From Lewinellaceae bacterium (GTDB lineage Bacteria > Bacteroidota > Bacteroidia > Chitinophagales > Saprospiraceae): a DNA stretch of 64,000 nucleotides. The first letter of the stretch is position 1, and every line of letters begins with the position of its first letter. The notes under the pieces were generated by a model. The model saw only the letters and a list, made by a program, of their open reading frames with translations, did no database searches and had not been told where the DNA came from. The position numbers and the translations under genes are program-made. The stretch spans positions 1-64,000 of the forward strand of contig JACJYM010000010.1 of NCBI GenBank assembly GCA_020636155.1. The letters are read 5' to 3'. This document shows, piece by piece, positions 18,889 through 27,461 of the stretch.

Positions 18889-19206
18889 TTATTTCGAAAT
18901 TTGTATTATTAAATTCATAATCCTATCTGAGGTGAGTAAGGCAAATGTAAGCATAAATAAGGCGACCAATATTATTATCAATCTTCTATTGCTCGAACTC
19001 GTGTACTTATCCCTGACTTGCGATTGCGTGGATCCACTTCTTGTTCTCAATCCATGCAAAATTCGTTCTTTTCTAAGCTCTTCATCATCCGATTTTTTAA
19101 ACATTCCCAATTTTTTTTCCAATTCCTCTTTTGCAGGATCGTAATATCTTGGCAAATAGTTGAAAGTCTTGTGACTGGGCAATTTCCCGAACCTTAATTT
19201 AATCAT
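18889..19206 (-). CDS. Small conserved single-pass membrane protein upstream of mutL
   Basis: The 105-residue protein has a basic N-terminal part with the pattern KTFNYLPRYYDPAKEELEKK, a charged middle and one membrane helix near the C-terminus (LIIILVALFMLTFALLTS). I recall this short NY-PRYYD protein as a usual upstream neighbour of mutL in Bacteroidota, sometimes misnamed as a riboflavin synthase subunit, which it does not resemble. The function is unknown. A TAnnTTTG box on the minus strand lies upstream, so this gene is probably the first of the six-gene operon. Confidence 0.75.
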   Translation of the reverse strand: MIKLRFGKLPSHKTFNYLPRYYDPAKEELEKKLGMFKKSDDEELRKERILHGLRTRSGSTQSQVRDKYTSSSNRRLIIILVALFMLTFALLTSDRIMNLIIQISK

Positions 19207-19543
19207 CTTTGAAGTTTTTATTCAATATCTTCATTTTTGGCAAAAATATTGATATTAATATTAATAAACTAAAATGAAACGAGTTTTAGAAATTGTAAAT
19301 TTTCTAAATACTCATTTGTCATTGTAGTAATTAGATGTTATAAATTTCCAAAAAGTTGGATAATTGTGTTTTTCCTGGACATTGATTGCATCATACGTTA
19401 AAGATATTTATCAATGTAAAGGTGTCTTATCAGATTTGCATCGTCTTAAGTCCAATATTTTAAAATACAACACAGTTATTATTTATACATCTAGTTGGAA
19501 TTTAGATTTACAACGAGTTTTAACGAATTAATATTAAACGAAT
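19207..19543. other. Divergent intergenic region
   Basis: This region separates the mutL operon and the small barrel-protein gene. It holds the minus-strand promoter box at 19241-19248. On the plus side only a one-mismatch box (TAGATTTA, just before 19510) is visible. No reading frame or hairpin of note was found. Confidence 0.5.
19241..19248 (-). promoter_or_regulatory. Bacteroidota -7 box (TATTTTTG) of the mutL operon
   Basis: This exact TAnnTTTG match on the minus strand lies 34 bases before the start codon at 19206. It predicts transcription from about 19236 and a leader of about 30 bases. Confidence 0.55.
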
Positions 19544-20125
19544 ATGTTCAGAATTTTAAGTACAGTTTTATTGTTTTTTGGATTAATCAATTACTCTATT
19601 TCTCAGTCTGGTGCTAATGTATACGGGGGTGTAGCTATAGGTCAAAGTCAAGACAATTTTATCAGTCAATCTGGTCAGTCACACTCAGGATTTCTGGTAG
19701 GCTTAGACGGTCGCTTGGTGGGTGATGACATGTATTTCCTAGCTGGAGTACAATATGCCACACTTTCATTAGTTTCAGAAGAATCGCTAAGTTTTTTTAG
19801 CTCTACCAACAAAATGAAAATGATAAAAGGTCGCATAGGCGTGGGATTTAACCTCATAAGATTTTCCGAATCCTTCGCTATAAGAAGCAAACTATTGGGT
19901 TCATTTAATTTTATAAATGATTTCGACAATGCTCGCCTTCCTGCTCCTTCTACTGGTTACGCCTCTGTTAATGATGGATATCTAGGTGCTGTGACCGGAC
20001 TGGGTGTTGACCTTGGAATTTTCACTTTTGATGTAGAGTTTGAATATGGTGTGATGAATGTATTTTATCAAAAATCTCAAACGAAATACAATACCCTATC
20101 ATTGACCGGAGGTATTAAATTTTAA
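19544..20125 (+). CDS. Small exported outer membrane beta-barrel protein
   Basis: The 193-residue protein has a signal peptide (MFRILSTVLLFFGLINYSIS, cut before QSGANVYGG). The mature part shows alternating short amphipathic strands (FLVGLDGRLVGDDMYFLAGVQY, FDVEFEYGVMNVFY) and ends in GGIKF with a terminal Phe, typical of eight-strand barrels in Bacteroidota. No enzyme motif is seen. It is monocistronic, 100 bp before the PP2C operon on the same strand. Its role, perhaps structural or adhesion, is unknown. Confidence 0.75.
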   Translation: MFRILSTVLLFFGLINYSISQSGANVYGGVAIGQSQDNFISQSGQSHSGFLVGLDGRLVGDDMYFLAGVQYATLSLVSEESLSFFSSTNKMKMIKGRIGVGFNLIRFSESFAIRSKLLGSFNFINDFDNARLPAPSTGYASVNDGYLGAVTGLGVDLGIFTFDVEFEYGVMNVFYQKSQTKYNTLSLTGGIKF

Positions 20126-20225
20126 GTTAATAATTCAGGGCTTGGAATAATCTTTTCTGAGTGGCCTGTTTCCTAATTTCTATTTTTTAATTCTTACAAG
20201 CATAATAGTTCTTAACTTTACCCCC

Positions 20226-21452
20226 ATGAGTAGAGAAATTGCATTATTAGAAAAACTTGAAAAGGAGATAAGCCTTAAGCAGCTTCAAATAAAAAGCTTG
20301 CTTACCATAACTCAAGCCATCAATGACAATGTCTCTGCTGAAGGTCTGTTCAATATGTACAAATCCTTTTTATCATGGGAAATGGGCATAGAAAAAATGG
20401 CTCTATTTGCCTATTCGGAGCAAGGATGGGAATGTGTAAGTCGCATTAATTTTGAAAATTTCGATACAGAAAAAACCGTTCGCGAATTTCTAAAATACAA
20501 ACGGCTTCACACCATCAAAGATGACGATACTTCTGCACTGGAAAATTTTGACATTGTAATTCCAGTCTATCATAAGGAAAATGCCATAGCGTATGCTCTC
20601 ATAGGAGGCATCAAGGACAAAGAAGATATTTACAATAAAATACAGTTTATTACTACCATTACGAATATCATCGCAGTCGCCATTGAAAACAAAAGGCTTT
20701 TCAAAAGTCAGGTAGAGCAAGAAGTCTATTCAAAAGAACTAGAATTAGCCAAAGAGGTACAAAATATGCTCATACCTCGTTCTCTTCCTAATGGTAAAGA
20801 TTATGCGATATCCAAAATTTATATGCCTCATTTAGAGGTCGGTGGCGACTATTTGGACTATATCAAATTTTCTGAAAGTAGGTTTGCTTTTTGTATTGCC
20901 GACATCTCTGGCAAAGGAGTGGCGGCCGCATTGTTAATGGCAAACTTTCAAGCAATTCTTCAAAGTTTAATTCACCAATACCGCGATTTGGCAACTATTG
21001 TATTTGCCCTTAACCAATCCGTGTTTAAAATAACTAAAAGCGATAAGTACATTACGTTTTTTATTGGAGAAGTGGATACAAAAAAAAGAACACTAAAATA
21101 TGTTAATGCCGGACATTACCCTCCCATACTCTACAATGAAAAGAATGGTCTTCAAAGGTTAAAAGCGGGATGTACAGTGATCGGTGCATTTGAAAATTTA
21201 ACAGATATCGAAGAAAACGAAATTCCACTTGACGGTGAGACGACCATACTTTGTTTTACGGATGGCCTCGCAGATTTACAAAACGAGCAAGAGGACTATT
21301 TCGAAGAAACTAGGCTGGATAGTTTTATAAGCAATAATCACCATCTCAATCCTGACGAACTAAACGACGCATTGCTAAAAACCATCGACCAATATCGAGG
21401 GTCTGAGGAAACCAACGACGATATTGCCGTGTTGACTTGTAAAATATATTAG
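20226..21452 (+). CDS. GAF-like sensor domain plus SpoIIE/PP2C-type serine phosphatase
   Basis: The 408-residue cytoplasmic protein has an N-terminal coiled coil (LLEKLEKEISLKQLQIKSL), a GAF-like sensory domain at about 30-165 and a PP2C-type (RsbU/SpoIIE) phosphatase domain at about 180-408. Metal-binding motifs are seen in GGDYLDYI, ADISGKGVAAALLMANF, FTDGLADLQN and the terminal TNDDIAVL. Such phosphatases usually act on anti-sigma-factor antagonists or other phosphoproteins in partner switching. No antagonist or kinase gene is adjacent. It is first in a four-gene operon with gaps of 3 bp, 1 bp and then an overlap. The box TAACTTTA (7 of 8) ends five bases before the ATG, so the message may be almost leaderless. 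Confidence 0.9.
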   Translation: MSREIALLEKLEKEISLKQLQIKSLLTITQAINDNVSAEGLFNMYKSFLSWEMGIEKMALFAYSEQGWECVSRINFENFDTEKTVREFLKYKRLHTIKDDDTSALENFDIVIPVYHKENAIAYALIGGIKDKEDIYNKIQFITTITNIIAVAIENKRLFKSQVEQEVYSKELELAKEVQNMLIPRSLPNGKDYAISKIYMPHLEVGGDYLDYIKFSESRFAFCIADISGKGVAAALLMANFQAILQSLIHQYRDLATIVFALNQSVFKITKSDKYITFFIGEVDTKKRTLKYVNAGHYPPILYNEKNGLQRLKAGCTVIGAFENLTDIEENEIPLDGETTILCFTDGLADLQNEQEDYFEETRLDSFISNNHHLNPDELNDALLKTIDQYRGSEETNDDIAVLTCKIY

Positions 21453-21455
21453 AAT

Positions 21456-22247
21456 ATGAATTACAGAAGAAGAGATTTGGATAGACCAAGAAATAAATAT
21501 GTTGCCGCTATCATGGCACTTTTTTTCGGTGCTTTCGGAGTTCATAAATTTTATTTAAGAGAGGTCGGGGGTGGAATATTCTATGTTATGCTGATGATGA
21601 TGTCAAGTGGTGCTTTTAAAATACCTATAAGTGGAATCCTAGGAATCATAGATGCCATCAGACTTTTTACCATGTCGGATCAAGAGTTTAATTTCCGATA
21701 TAACAAGGGCATCGCCATACCGCAAAAAAATGCTTCAAGACCCATATCAACACCAGTAAAATCAACGTCTCGACCTGTTCTGAACCGATCAAACCCCTAT
21801 CTTAAAAGCGGAATTAAAAAATATAAGCAATATGATATCGATGGTGCTATCATAGATTTTAATAAAGCACTCGACATTAATCCAAACGACCCGGCCATAC
21901 ATTTTAATCTCGCCTGTGCCTATTCGTTAAATGAGAAAAAAGAGCTTGGTTTTCGTCATTTATCACGAGCTGTAGATTTGGGTTTTAAGGATTTTAATAA
22001 GATACTCACACACGATGACCTCGCCTTTTTAAGAATCCAAAAAGAGTTTGATAAATTTAAGGATAGTGGCTACAAAAATTGGGATGTAGATCCAAAAGAA
22101 GCTAGTAAAATAAAGGAAGACAACAACAATTCTCAGACGGACGACGTTTTGTTATCCCAACTCAATCGACTGGTAGAATTAAGAAAAAAAGGCATACTGA
22201 ATGAAGCTGAATTCGAATTAGAAAGGAAAAAGCTCTTAAGAAATTAA
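21456..22247 (+). CDS. TM2 domain, TPR and SHOCT domain protein
   Basis: The 263-residue protein combines three modules. Residues about 12-90 are a TM2 domain (AAIMALFFGAFGVHKFYL, then a second helix and GILGIIDAIRLFTMS) that places the protein in the inner membrane. Residues about 120-185 hold TPR-like repeats (GAIIDFNKALDINPNDPAIH). The last 35 residues form a SHOCT motif (LLSQLNRLVELRKKGILNEAEF). The combination suggests a membrane scaffold that binds partners through the TPR part. It is sandwiched between the phosphatase and CBS genes, so it may anchor their signalling; that is inference. Confidence 0.85.
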   Translation: MNYRRRDLDRPRNKYVAAIMALFFGAFGVHKFYLREVGGGIFYVMLMMMSSGAFKIPISGILGIIDAIRLFTMSDQEFNFRYNKGIAIPQKNASRPISTPVKSTSRPVLNRSNPYLKSGIKKYKQYDIDGAIIDFNKALDINPNDPAIHFNLACAYSLNEKKELGFRHLSRAVDLGFKDFNKILTHDDLAFLRIQKEFDKFKDSGYKNWDVDPKEASKIKEDNNNSQTDDVLLSQLNRLVELRKKGILNEAEFELERKKLLRN

Positions 22248-22248
22248 C

Positions 22249-22914
22249 ATGATTGCAAAAAGTCTAATCTCAGAAATATACATACCGCTCAAAACATCAG
22301 ACACCGGTGAGCAAGCCCTTACTGTGATGAACCTCTATCATGTCAGACACCTGCCCATCGTAAACGATAATCAACTGCTGGGAATAATCAGTGAAGAGGA
22401 TATATTAGATTTTGACTTAAATGAGGCCATTGGTTCCTACTCACTGACACTTTTCCGAGCATTTTGCAATGAAGATGACCATATTTTTGAAGTCATGTCT
22501 AAGATGGCGAAGTACAATGTAACCGTGATCCCCGTGGTAGACCATAAGGAAAATTATATTGGGCTTATAGATCAGGAGACCTTAATACATCGATTTGCAA
22601 AGGATTATTCATTTGATCATACCGGCAGTATAATCGTGATAAAAACAAGCCAACACAATTACTCACTTTCAGAAATTTCGAGAATAATTGAGTCAGAAGG
22701 TGCAACGATTTTAGCAATTTTTACTAGCCAAGAATCCTCCAACGACGATAACCTTTATATTAATATCAAAATAAACTTCATCGATTCTAACCATATCATT
22801 GCCACCTTACAGAGATTCGGTTATGTGATAGAGGGGAGTTTTACAGAAGAAGATCATGATGAGGATGCCTTAAAGGACAGATATGATTCATTAATGCGGT
22901 ATCTGAATGTATAG
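22249..22914 (+). CDS. CBS-domain protein with C-terminal ACT-like region
   Basis: The 221-residue cytoplasmic protein has a CBS pair at about residues 3-130 (MNLYHVRHLPIVNDNQLLGI, NVTVIPVVDHKENYIGLID). Such pairs bind adenine nucleotides and act as energy sensors. Residues about 140-205 (GSIIVIKTSQHNYSLSEIS to GYVIEGSF) have an ACT-like strand/helix pattern. No catalytic domain is attached. It overlaps the following Omp85 gene by 8 bp and follows the TM2 gene by 1 bp, so translation of the operon is coupled. Confidence 0.85.
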   Translation: MIAKSLISEIYIPLKTSDTGEQALTVMNLYHVRHLPIVNDNQLLGIISEEDILDFDLNEAIGSYSLTLFRAFCNEDDHIFEVMSKMAKYNVTVIPVVDHKENYIGLIDQETLIHRFAKDYSFDHTGSIIVIKTSQHNYSLSEISRIIESEGATILAIFTSQESSNDDNLYINIKINFIDSNHIIATLQRFGYVIEGSFTEEDHDEDALKDRYDSLMRYLNV

Positions 22915-24313
22915 ATTGCGAATATTCCTTTTCGTATCCTTAAGCATCCTGTTTTTCAATGTCTCTTGGGGACAAAATGAAAAGGTAATCATACGTCAAA
23001 TTATTCTTGAAGGAAATAACCACACAAAAAATCACATTATCCTCCGCGAATTAGATATTAGGGAAGGAGATACCATATACTTTGCAAATATTCAAAACCA
23101 AATAGAAGCAAACCGACTTCGAATATTGAGCACTGGATTATTTAATGATGCCAAATCAAATATTAAAAACTGGGATTCTCAATCAAATTATATTGATATC
23201 GTTTTTACTCTAGAAGAATCTTGGTATCTATACCCGGTTCCTCTATTCGAGCTGGCAGACCGTTCATTTAACGTATGGTGGAAAGAGCAAAATCACTCAT
23301 TTAGCAGGGTCAATTACGGGGTAAGATTTGACCATTTTAATCTAACTGGCCGAAAAGACAGAATGAAAGTGAAACTTCAGTTTGGATATACCCGAAAGTT
23401 TGAATTAAAATACGAATTTCCCTATCTGAGTAATAATTGGGGCTTGACCTCAGAAATTTTTTATTCTGACAATAAGGAAATTGGTTATAAGACAGAATCA
23501 AATAAAACTCTGTTTTATAAATCACCTGATGAGAGAAAACTACTTTTTAGAAATAGAGTCGGCGCTACAGTCCATAAAAGAACTGGTGTTCATGGATTTC
23601 AACTTTTTAAATTAGAATTTCATCACAATCGCATAGACGAGGTTATTGCTGCCGAATATAATCCTAATTATTTTCTCGATAAGAAACAAAATTTGCGATT
23701 TTTTGCCCTAGAATACGACTACAAGTATGATCACAGAAATCTGCGACAGTATCCCACCGATGGTTTTTTATTAAATTTTAATGTAAGAAAAGAAGGATTA
23801 TTCATATTCGACGATGTCAATATTTTATCAACTTTTATACTAGGTGAATACTACAAAAGCTATTGGGATAAGCTAATTTTAAGTGGAAAAATTAAATTCA
23901 AAACCAATCTTACCAATAGTCAAATTCCTTTTTCTAACAATACCGGCTTGGGTTATGGTGAAGACATTCTCGCCGGATATGAATTATACGTTTTAGACGG
24001 TAGCGATTACGTGTATTTCAAGTTTTTACCAAAATTTAAAGTATTAACTTTTAACGTGAATTTTGGAAAATATATGCCCCTCAAGGAAATGCGACACTGG
24101 CCTATGGACATCTATCTGAAGGGAGTTTATAATATTGGCTATATCAACGAATCCAGCTATACTGCCACCAATTACCTCAATAATATCTGGCTAAACGGTT
24201 ATGGTATTGGTTTAGATTTTCTATTATTTCACAATTATCTATTCACGGTAGAATACCAGTTAAACACCTACGGTGATAAAGGATTTTTCTTTAAAAGTGG
24301 GTTTAAATTCTAA
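22907..24313 (+). CDS. Omp85-family outer membrane protein with a single POTRA domain
   Basis: The 468-residue protein has a signal peptide (MYRLRIFLFVSLSILFFNVSWG), one POTRA domain (about 25-105: IIRQIILEGNNHTKNHIILREL, then an ESWYLYPVP end) and a C-terminal barrel of the Omp85/surface-antigen type ending in FKSGFKF. It is far shorter than BamA, which has five POTRA domains, so it is not the essential assembly factor. It resembles the short accessory Omp85 proteins of Bacteroidota and may insert lipids or proteins into the outer membrane. The start codon lies inside the CBS gene. It closes the phosphatase operon. Confidence 0.85.
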   Translation: MYRLRIFLFVSLSILFFNVSWGQNEKVIIRQIILEGNNHTKNHIILRELDIREGDTIYFANIQNQIEANRLRILSTGLFNDAKSNIKNWDSQSNYIDIVFTLEESWYLYPVPLFELADRSFNVWWKEQNHSFSRVNYGVRFDHFNLTGRKDRMKVKLQFGYTRKFELKYEFPYLSNNWGLTSEIFYSDNKEIGYKTESNKTLFYKSPDERKLLFRNRVGATVHKRTGVHGFQLFKLEFHHNRIDEVIAAEYNPNYFLDKKQNLRFFALEYDYKYDHRNLRQYPTDGFLLNFNVRKEGLFIFDDVNILSTFILGEYYKSYWDKLILSGKIKFKTNLTNSQIPFSNNTGLGYGEDILAGYELYVLDGSDYVYFKFLPKFKVLTFNVNFGKYMPLKEMRHWPMDIYLKGVYNIGYINESSYTATNYLNNIWLNGYGIGLDFLLFHNYLFTVEYQLNTYGDKGFFFKSGFKF

Positions 24314-24336
24314 AGACATTTAAGTCTGCTTTCTTA

Positions 24337-24367
24337 TTGTCAATAACTCTATAATTGTGTAAATTTG
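24337..24367 (+). promoter_or_regulatory. Promoter of paaABC (TTG, 20 bp, TAAATTTG)
   Basis: A -33-type TTG (24337-24339) and an exact -7 box TAAATTTG (24360-24367) are 20 bp apart, matching the Bacteroidota consensus. Transcription from about 24372 gives a 20-base leader before the ATG at 24392. The TTG at 24365, which is in frame with paaA, lies inside the box and cannot be the start codon. Confidence 0.7.
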
Positions 24368-24391
24368 CAGAAGTTAAAATACCTAATTGCA

Positions 24392-25336
24392 ATGCAAACT
24401 TTAGATCAAGAGCTTCATTTTCAATCTAGAATCGACAATGAAGAAAAAATTGAGCCTCGAGATTGGATGCCCGAAGCATATCGCCATACACTTGTAAGAC
24501 AGATATCGCAGCATGCCCATTCTGAGGTTGTAGGTATGTTGCCTGAGGGCAATTGGATTACCAGAGCTCCTTCTCTTAAACGAAAACTGGCACTATTGGC
24601 CAAAGTTCAAGACGAGGCTGGTCACGGATTATATCTCTATGCCGCTTGCGAAACATTGGGTGTAGAGCGGGCAGACCTGATTGATCAGTTACTAAGCGGT
24701 AAAGCAAAATACTCGAGTATATTTAATTATCCCACCCTTACTTGGGCTGATATGGGAGCCATTGGTTGGTTGGTAGATGGTGCCGCCATTATGAATCAAG
24801 TGCCACTTTGTCGATGCTCGTATGGACCTTATGCTCGAGCCATGGTCAGAGTATGTAAAGAGGAATCCTTCCATCAACGTCAAGGTTATGAGATATTATT
24901 GACTTTGTGTAGAGGTACAGCAGTGCAGAAAGAAATGGCTCAAGATGCTCTCAATAGATGGTGGTGGCCTTCACTGATGATGTTCGGTCCTAACGATTCT
25001 GATTCGGAACATTCGGAACAATCTATGAAATGGAAAATTAAAAGAATTTCTAATGATGACTTACGACAGAAATTCGTAGATATTACGGTGCCACAGGCTG
25101 AATATTTAGGTTTAACGGTGCCCGACAAAGACCTGAAGTACAATGAAGAGACTGGACATTATGAATTTGGAAAAATCAATTGGGATGAATTCTGGCAGGT
25201 TGTAAAAGGTCACGGACCATGTAATCGAGAGAGGATGGAAGCCCGAATAAAAGCACACGAAGATGGTGCTTGGGTGAGAGAAGCTGCAATGGCATACAGT
25301 GAAAAACAAAAATCAAAAAATCAAAAAGTTGCTTAA
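24392..25336 (+). CDS. paaA: 1,2-phenylacetyl-CoA epoxidase, catalytic subunit PaaA
   Basis: PaaA is the di-iron oxygenase subunit of the multicomponent enzyme that epoxidises the ring of phenylacetyl-CoA, the first committed step of aerobic phenylacetate degradation. The 314-residue length fits the family. Iron-ligand motifs typical of ferritin-like oxygenases are visible: KVQDEAGHGLYLY and CKEESFHQRQGYE. Conserved blocks GMLPEGNWITRAPSLKRKLAL and WADMGAIGWLVDGAA agree. I chose the ATG at 24392 because an in-frame TTG further up lies within the promoter box. paaB and paaC follow at 18 and 14 bp, forming one operon. Confidence 0.96.
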   Translation: MQTLDQELHFQSRIDNEEKIEPRDWMPEAYRHTLVRQISQHAHSEVVGMLPEGNWITRAPSLKRKLALLAKVQDEAGHGLYLYAACETLGVERADLIDQLLSGKAKYSSIFNYPTLTWADMGAIGWLVDGAAIMNQVPLCRCSYGPYARAMVRVCKEESFHQRQGYEILLTLCRGTAVQKEMAQDALNRWWWPSLMMFGPNDSDSEHSEQSMKWKIKRISNDDLRQKFVDITVPQAEYLGLTVPDKDLKYNEETGHYEFGKINWDEFWQVVKGHGPCNRERMEARIKAHEDGAWVREAAMAYSEKQKSKNQKVA

Positions 25337-25354
25337 CATTTAATACAAAATCAC

Positions 25355-25636
25355 ATGAAAGATTGGCCACTATACGAAATTTTCATTCGCTCAAAAAATG
25401 GATTAAGTCATAAACATGTAGGCAGCCTCCACGCCGCTGATGCTGAAATGGCCATCGAAAATGCCCGAGATGTCTATACCAGGAGAATGGAAGGGGTTAG
25501 CATCTGGGTCGTGGACAGTAGAGAAATTACGGCTTCAAATCCTGCCGAACAAGACGCATTGTTTGATCCCGCAGAAAGCAAAATATACAGACACCCTACT
25601 TTTTACGATGTTCCTGAAGAAGTACGACACATGTAA
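25355..25636 (+). CDS. paaB: 1,2-phenylacetyl-CoA epoxidase, subunit PaaB
   Basis: PaaB is the small subunit that bridges PaaA-PaaC dimers in the epoxidase complex. The 93-residue length is normal. The family pattern is seen in WPLYEIFIRSKNGLSHKHVG, SLHAADAEMAIENARDVYTRR and WVVDSREITASNP. It lies between paaA and paaC on the same message. PaaB has no catalytic residues of its own, so assignment rests on these blocks and on its position. Confidence 0.96.
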   Translation: MKDWPLYEIFIRSKNGLSHKHVGSLHAADAEMAIENARDVYTRRMEGVSIWVVDSREITASNPAEQDALFDPAESKIYRHPTFYDVPEEVRHM

Positions 25637-25650
25637 TAAAATAAAAGACA

Positions 25651-26406
25651 ATGAGTATGGAAATTAATAAACGGAATTTCGTTTTTGAATGGGCAGATAA
25701 TGTCTTGATTTTAGGACAAAGATTGGGAGAATGGTGTGGTCATGGTCCGGTACTCGAACAAGATATTGCACTGATTAACACTTCACTTGATTTGATAGGA
25801 GAAGCTAGAAATTTGTATCAATATCTCTCCATGCACGAAGGCGGAAGTGAGGATGACTTTGCTTTGGTTCGATACGAAAACGAATACAGAAATCTACTGC
25901 TAGTGGAACAAGCAAACGGTCATTGGGGTGTGACCATTATGCGACAGCTCATGTTTGACATTTATCATTATTATTTTCTTGATTGGATGTCACATTATTC
26001 AAGGGATGAAGAACTCAAAAGCATTGCTGCAAAGTCTCTCAAGGAAACGAAATATCACCTAAAATTTTCCTCTGAATGGACTAAAAGACTGGGTGATGGC
26101 ACTCAAGAAAGCCATCAAAAAATGCAAGAAGCGGTGGATCAATTATACCCGTATTTTAATGAATGCTTTCAAATGAGTGAAGCCGACCAATGGGCTTTTG
26201 ACCATGGTGTAGGACCAGATTTATATGAATTGGAGCCACTTGCTACTCAGCTTTTGAAAGAGACTTTAATTGAAGCAACATTAAAATGGGAAACTCCTCA
26301 ATATCCTAAATTGGGAGGCAAACACGGAAAACATTCGGAGCAGATGGGCTATATTTTAGCAGAAATGCAATATATGCAAAGAGCCTATCCCAATATGCAA
26401 TGGTAA
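25651..26406 (+). CDS. paaC: 1,2-phenylacetyl-CoA epoxidase, structural subunit PaaC
   Basis: PaaC is the ferritin-like partner of PaaA that stabilises it but does not carry the catalytic iron site. The 251-residue protein has the family blocks DNVLILGQRLGEWCGHGPVLE, DLIGEARNLYQYLS, WGVTIMRQLMFDIYHYY and KETKYHLKFSSEW. MSMEINKRNF at 25651 is a normal start; MEINKR two codons later is equally possible. The operon ends here: the next gene is on the other strand 14 bp away. Neither PaaD (iron-sulfur assembly) nor PaaE (reductase) is adjacent. Confidence 0.95.
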   Translation: MSMEINKRNFVFEWADNVLILGQRLGEWCGHGPVLEQDIALINTSLDLIGEARNLYQYLSMHEGGSEDDFALVRYENEYRNLLLVEQANGHWGVTIMRQLMFDIYHYYFLDWMSHYSRDEELKSIAAKSLKETKYHLKFSSEWTKRLGDGTQESHQKMQEAVDQLYPYFNECFQMSEADQWAFDHGVGPDLYELEPLATQLLKETLIEATLKWETPQYPKLGGKHGKHSEQMGYILAEMQYMQRAYPNMQW

Positions 26407-26419
26407 ATTGATATTCAAC

Positions 26420-27436
26420 CTAGTATTCTATCGACTTTAGGGATAGATTTTCTTCCAATACTATTTTGAATATTCCTTTTTGCAAATGCCATGTAGCGAG
26501 GTATTCCTGCTCAGGCTGACCGGGAGTCGGTATTAAGATGACTTTTTTGATTGTACTGTAAAAATCCATGATGGTCGAGTATCCACATCTCGCAATTAAA
26601 CTTTCGCTTTGAGAAATGAGATTAGATAATTCTTCCTTTTTACAAAGATTATAGATGGTAATATTGCTAGCTATTTCTGTGTTAATTGCATTTTCAGTAC
26701 CTCGTACAAGGCAACATGAATCTTCACATTGACTGAATATATCAAGTAATTTAGTTTCCAGTATCGTTCGCTTTGGTTCAGGGCCAGACAAAATGGCTAA
26801 GTACTTGTATTTAAAATCACTTGAATCAGGTAATGAAATATTTGATAATGGTTCAATAAAACTTACATTTTTTAACTTGGAATACGACAATTCTCCGCTC
26901 AATCTGTGATTCTCAAAATCAGGAACTAAAATCTTATCAAATTTTGAAAGAAAAGATAATTGAACGCGGTTAATAGCACTTTCTATTAATTTGGACTTGG
27001 CCTTAAGGTTTAATTGATGGCATATTAAAACATTCTCTTTGCCTTTAACACAAAATCCCAATCTGTGATCAGAAATTACCAAATCTATATTCTCAGTTTC
27101 GCATATTTTCTTGACAAATCTTCGATCATCTTGAATGTGTCTGAATAAATTTAGTGATTGGGACATCACATTTTTCCATTCTGATTCCGATTGATAGTTT
27201 ATGTCCAATAATGGAAGTTCATAAAATTGTTCCCCTGGCAAAGATTTCTCCAGCAGTTGCAATGCTACCCCATCACTAGCAATCAAGACACGATGGCCAC
27301 TATTGATTAAACCTCGTATTATGGGTAACGACCGACTGGCATGCCCAAGCCCCCAATTAAGTACTCCATATAAAATAGTAAGCCTCGAGGAATTTTGTAT
27401 CCCCAAGGCTTGCCATATTTTATTTTTGTCGTTCAA
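26420..27436 (-). CDS. MurG-like (GT28 type) glycosyltransferase family protein
   Basis: The 338-residue protein starts with a GT-B fold entry (TILYGVLNWGLGHASRSLPIIRGLINSG), the glycine-rich GxGHxxR loop seen in MurG-like transferases. The C-terminal half contains LIARCGYSTIMDFYSTIKKVILIPTPGQPEQ, the donor-nucleotide binding region of the GT28 family, again with a PxxxxQ pattern. It is too divergent to be MurG itself. Acceptor and donor are unknown. It lies 25 bp after the RNase G gene on the same strand and is convergent with paaC. Confidence 0.82.
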   Translation of the reverse strand: MNDKNKIWQALGIQNSSRLTILYGVLNWGLGHASRSLPIIRGLINSGHRVLIASDGVALQLLEKSLPGEQFYELPLLDINYQSESEWKNVMSQSLNLFRHIQDDRRFVKKICETENIDLVISDHRLGFCVKGKENVLICHQLNLKAKSKLIESAINRVQLSFLSKFDKILVPDFENHRLSGELSYSKLKNVSFIEPLSNISLPDSSDFKYKYLAILSGPEPKRTILETKLLDIFSQCEDSCCLVRGTENAINTEIASNITIYNLCKKEELSNLISQSESLIARCGYSTIMDFYSTIKKVILIPTPGQPEQEYLATWHLQKGIFKIVLEENLSLKSIEY

Positions 27437-27461
27437 ACGAAGCGAAAATTAGAACTCTTGA

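Noticed and set aside
24365..24391. An in-frame TTG upstream of paaA as start codon
   Set aside because: It lies inside the exact promoter box, before the predicted transcript start; the ATG at 24392 gives the family's N-terminus.
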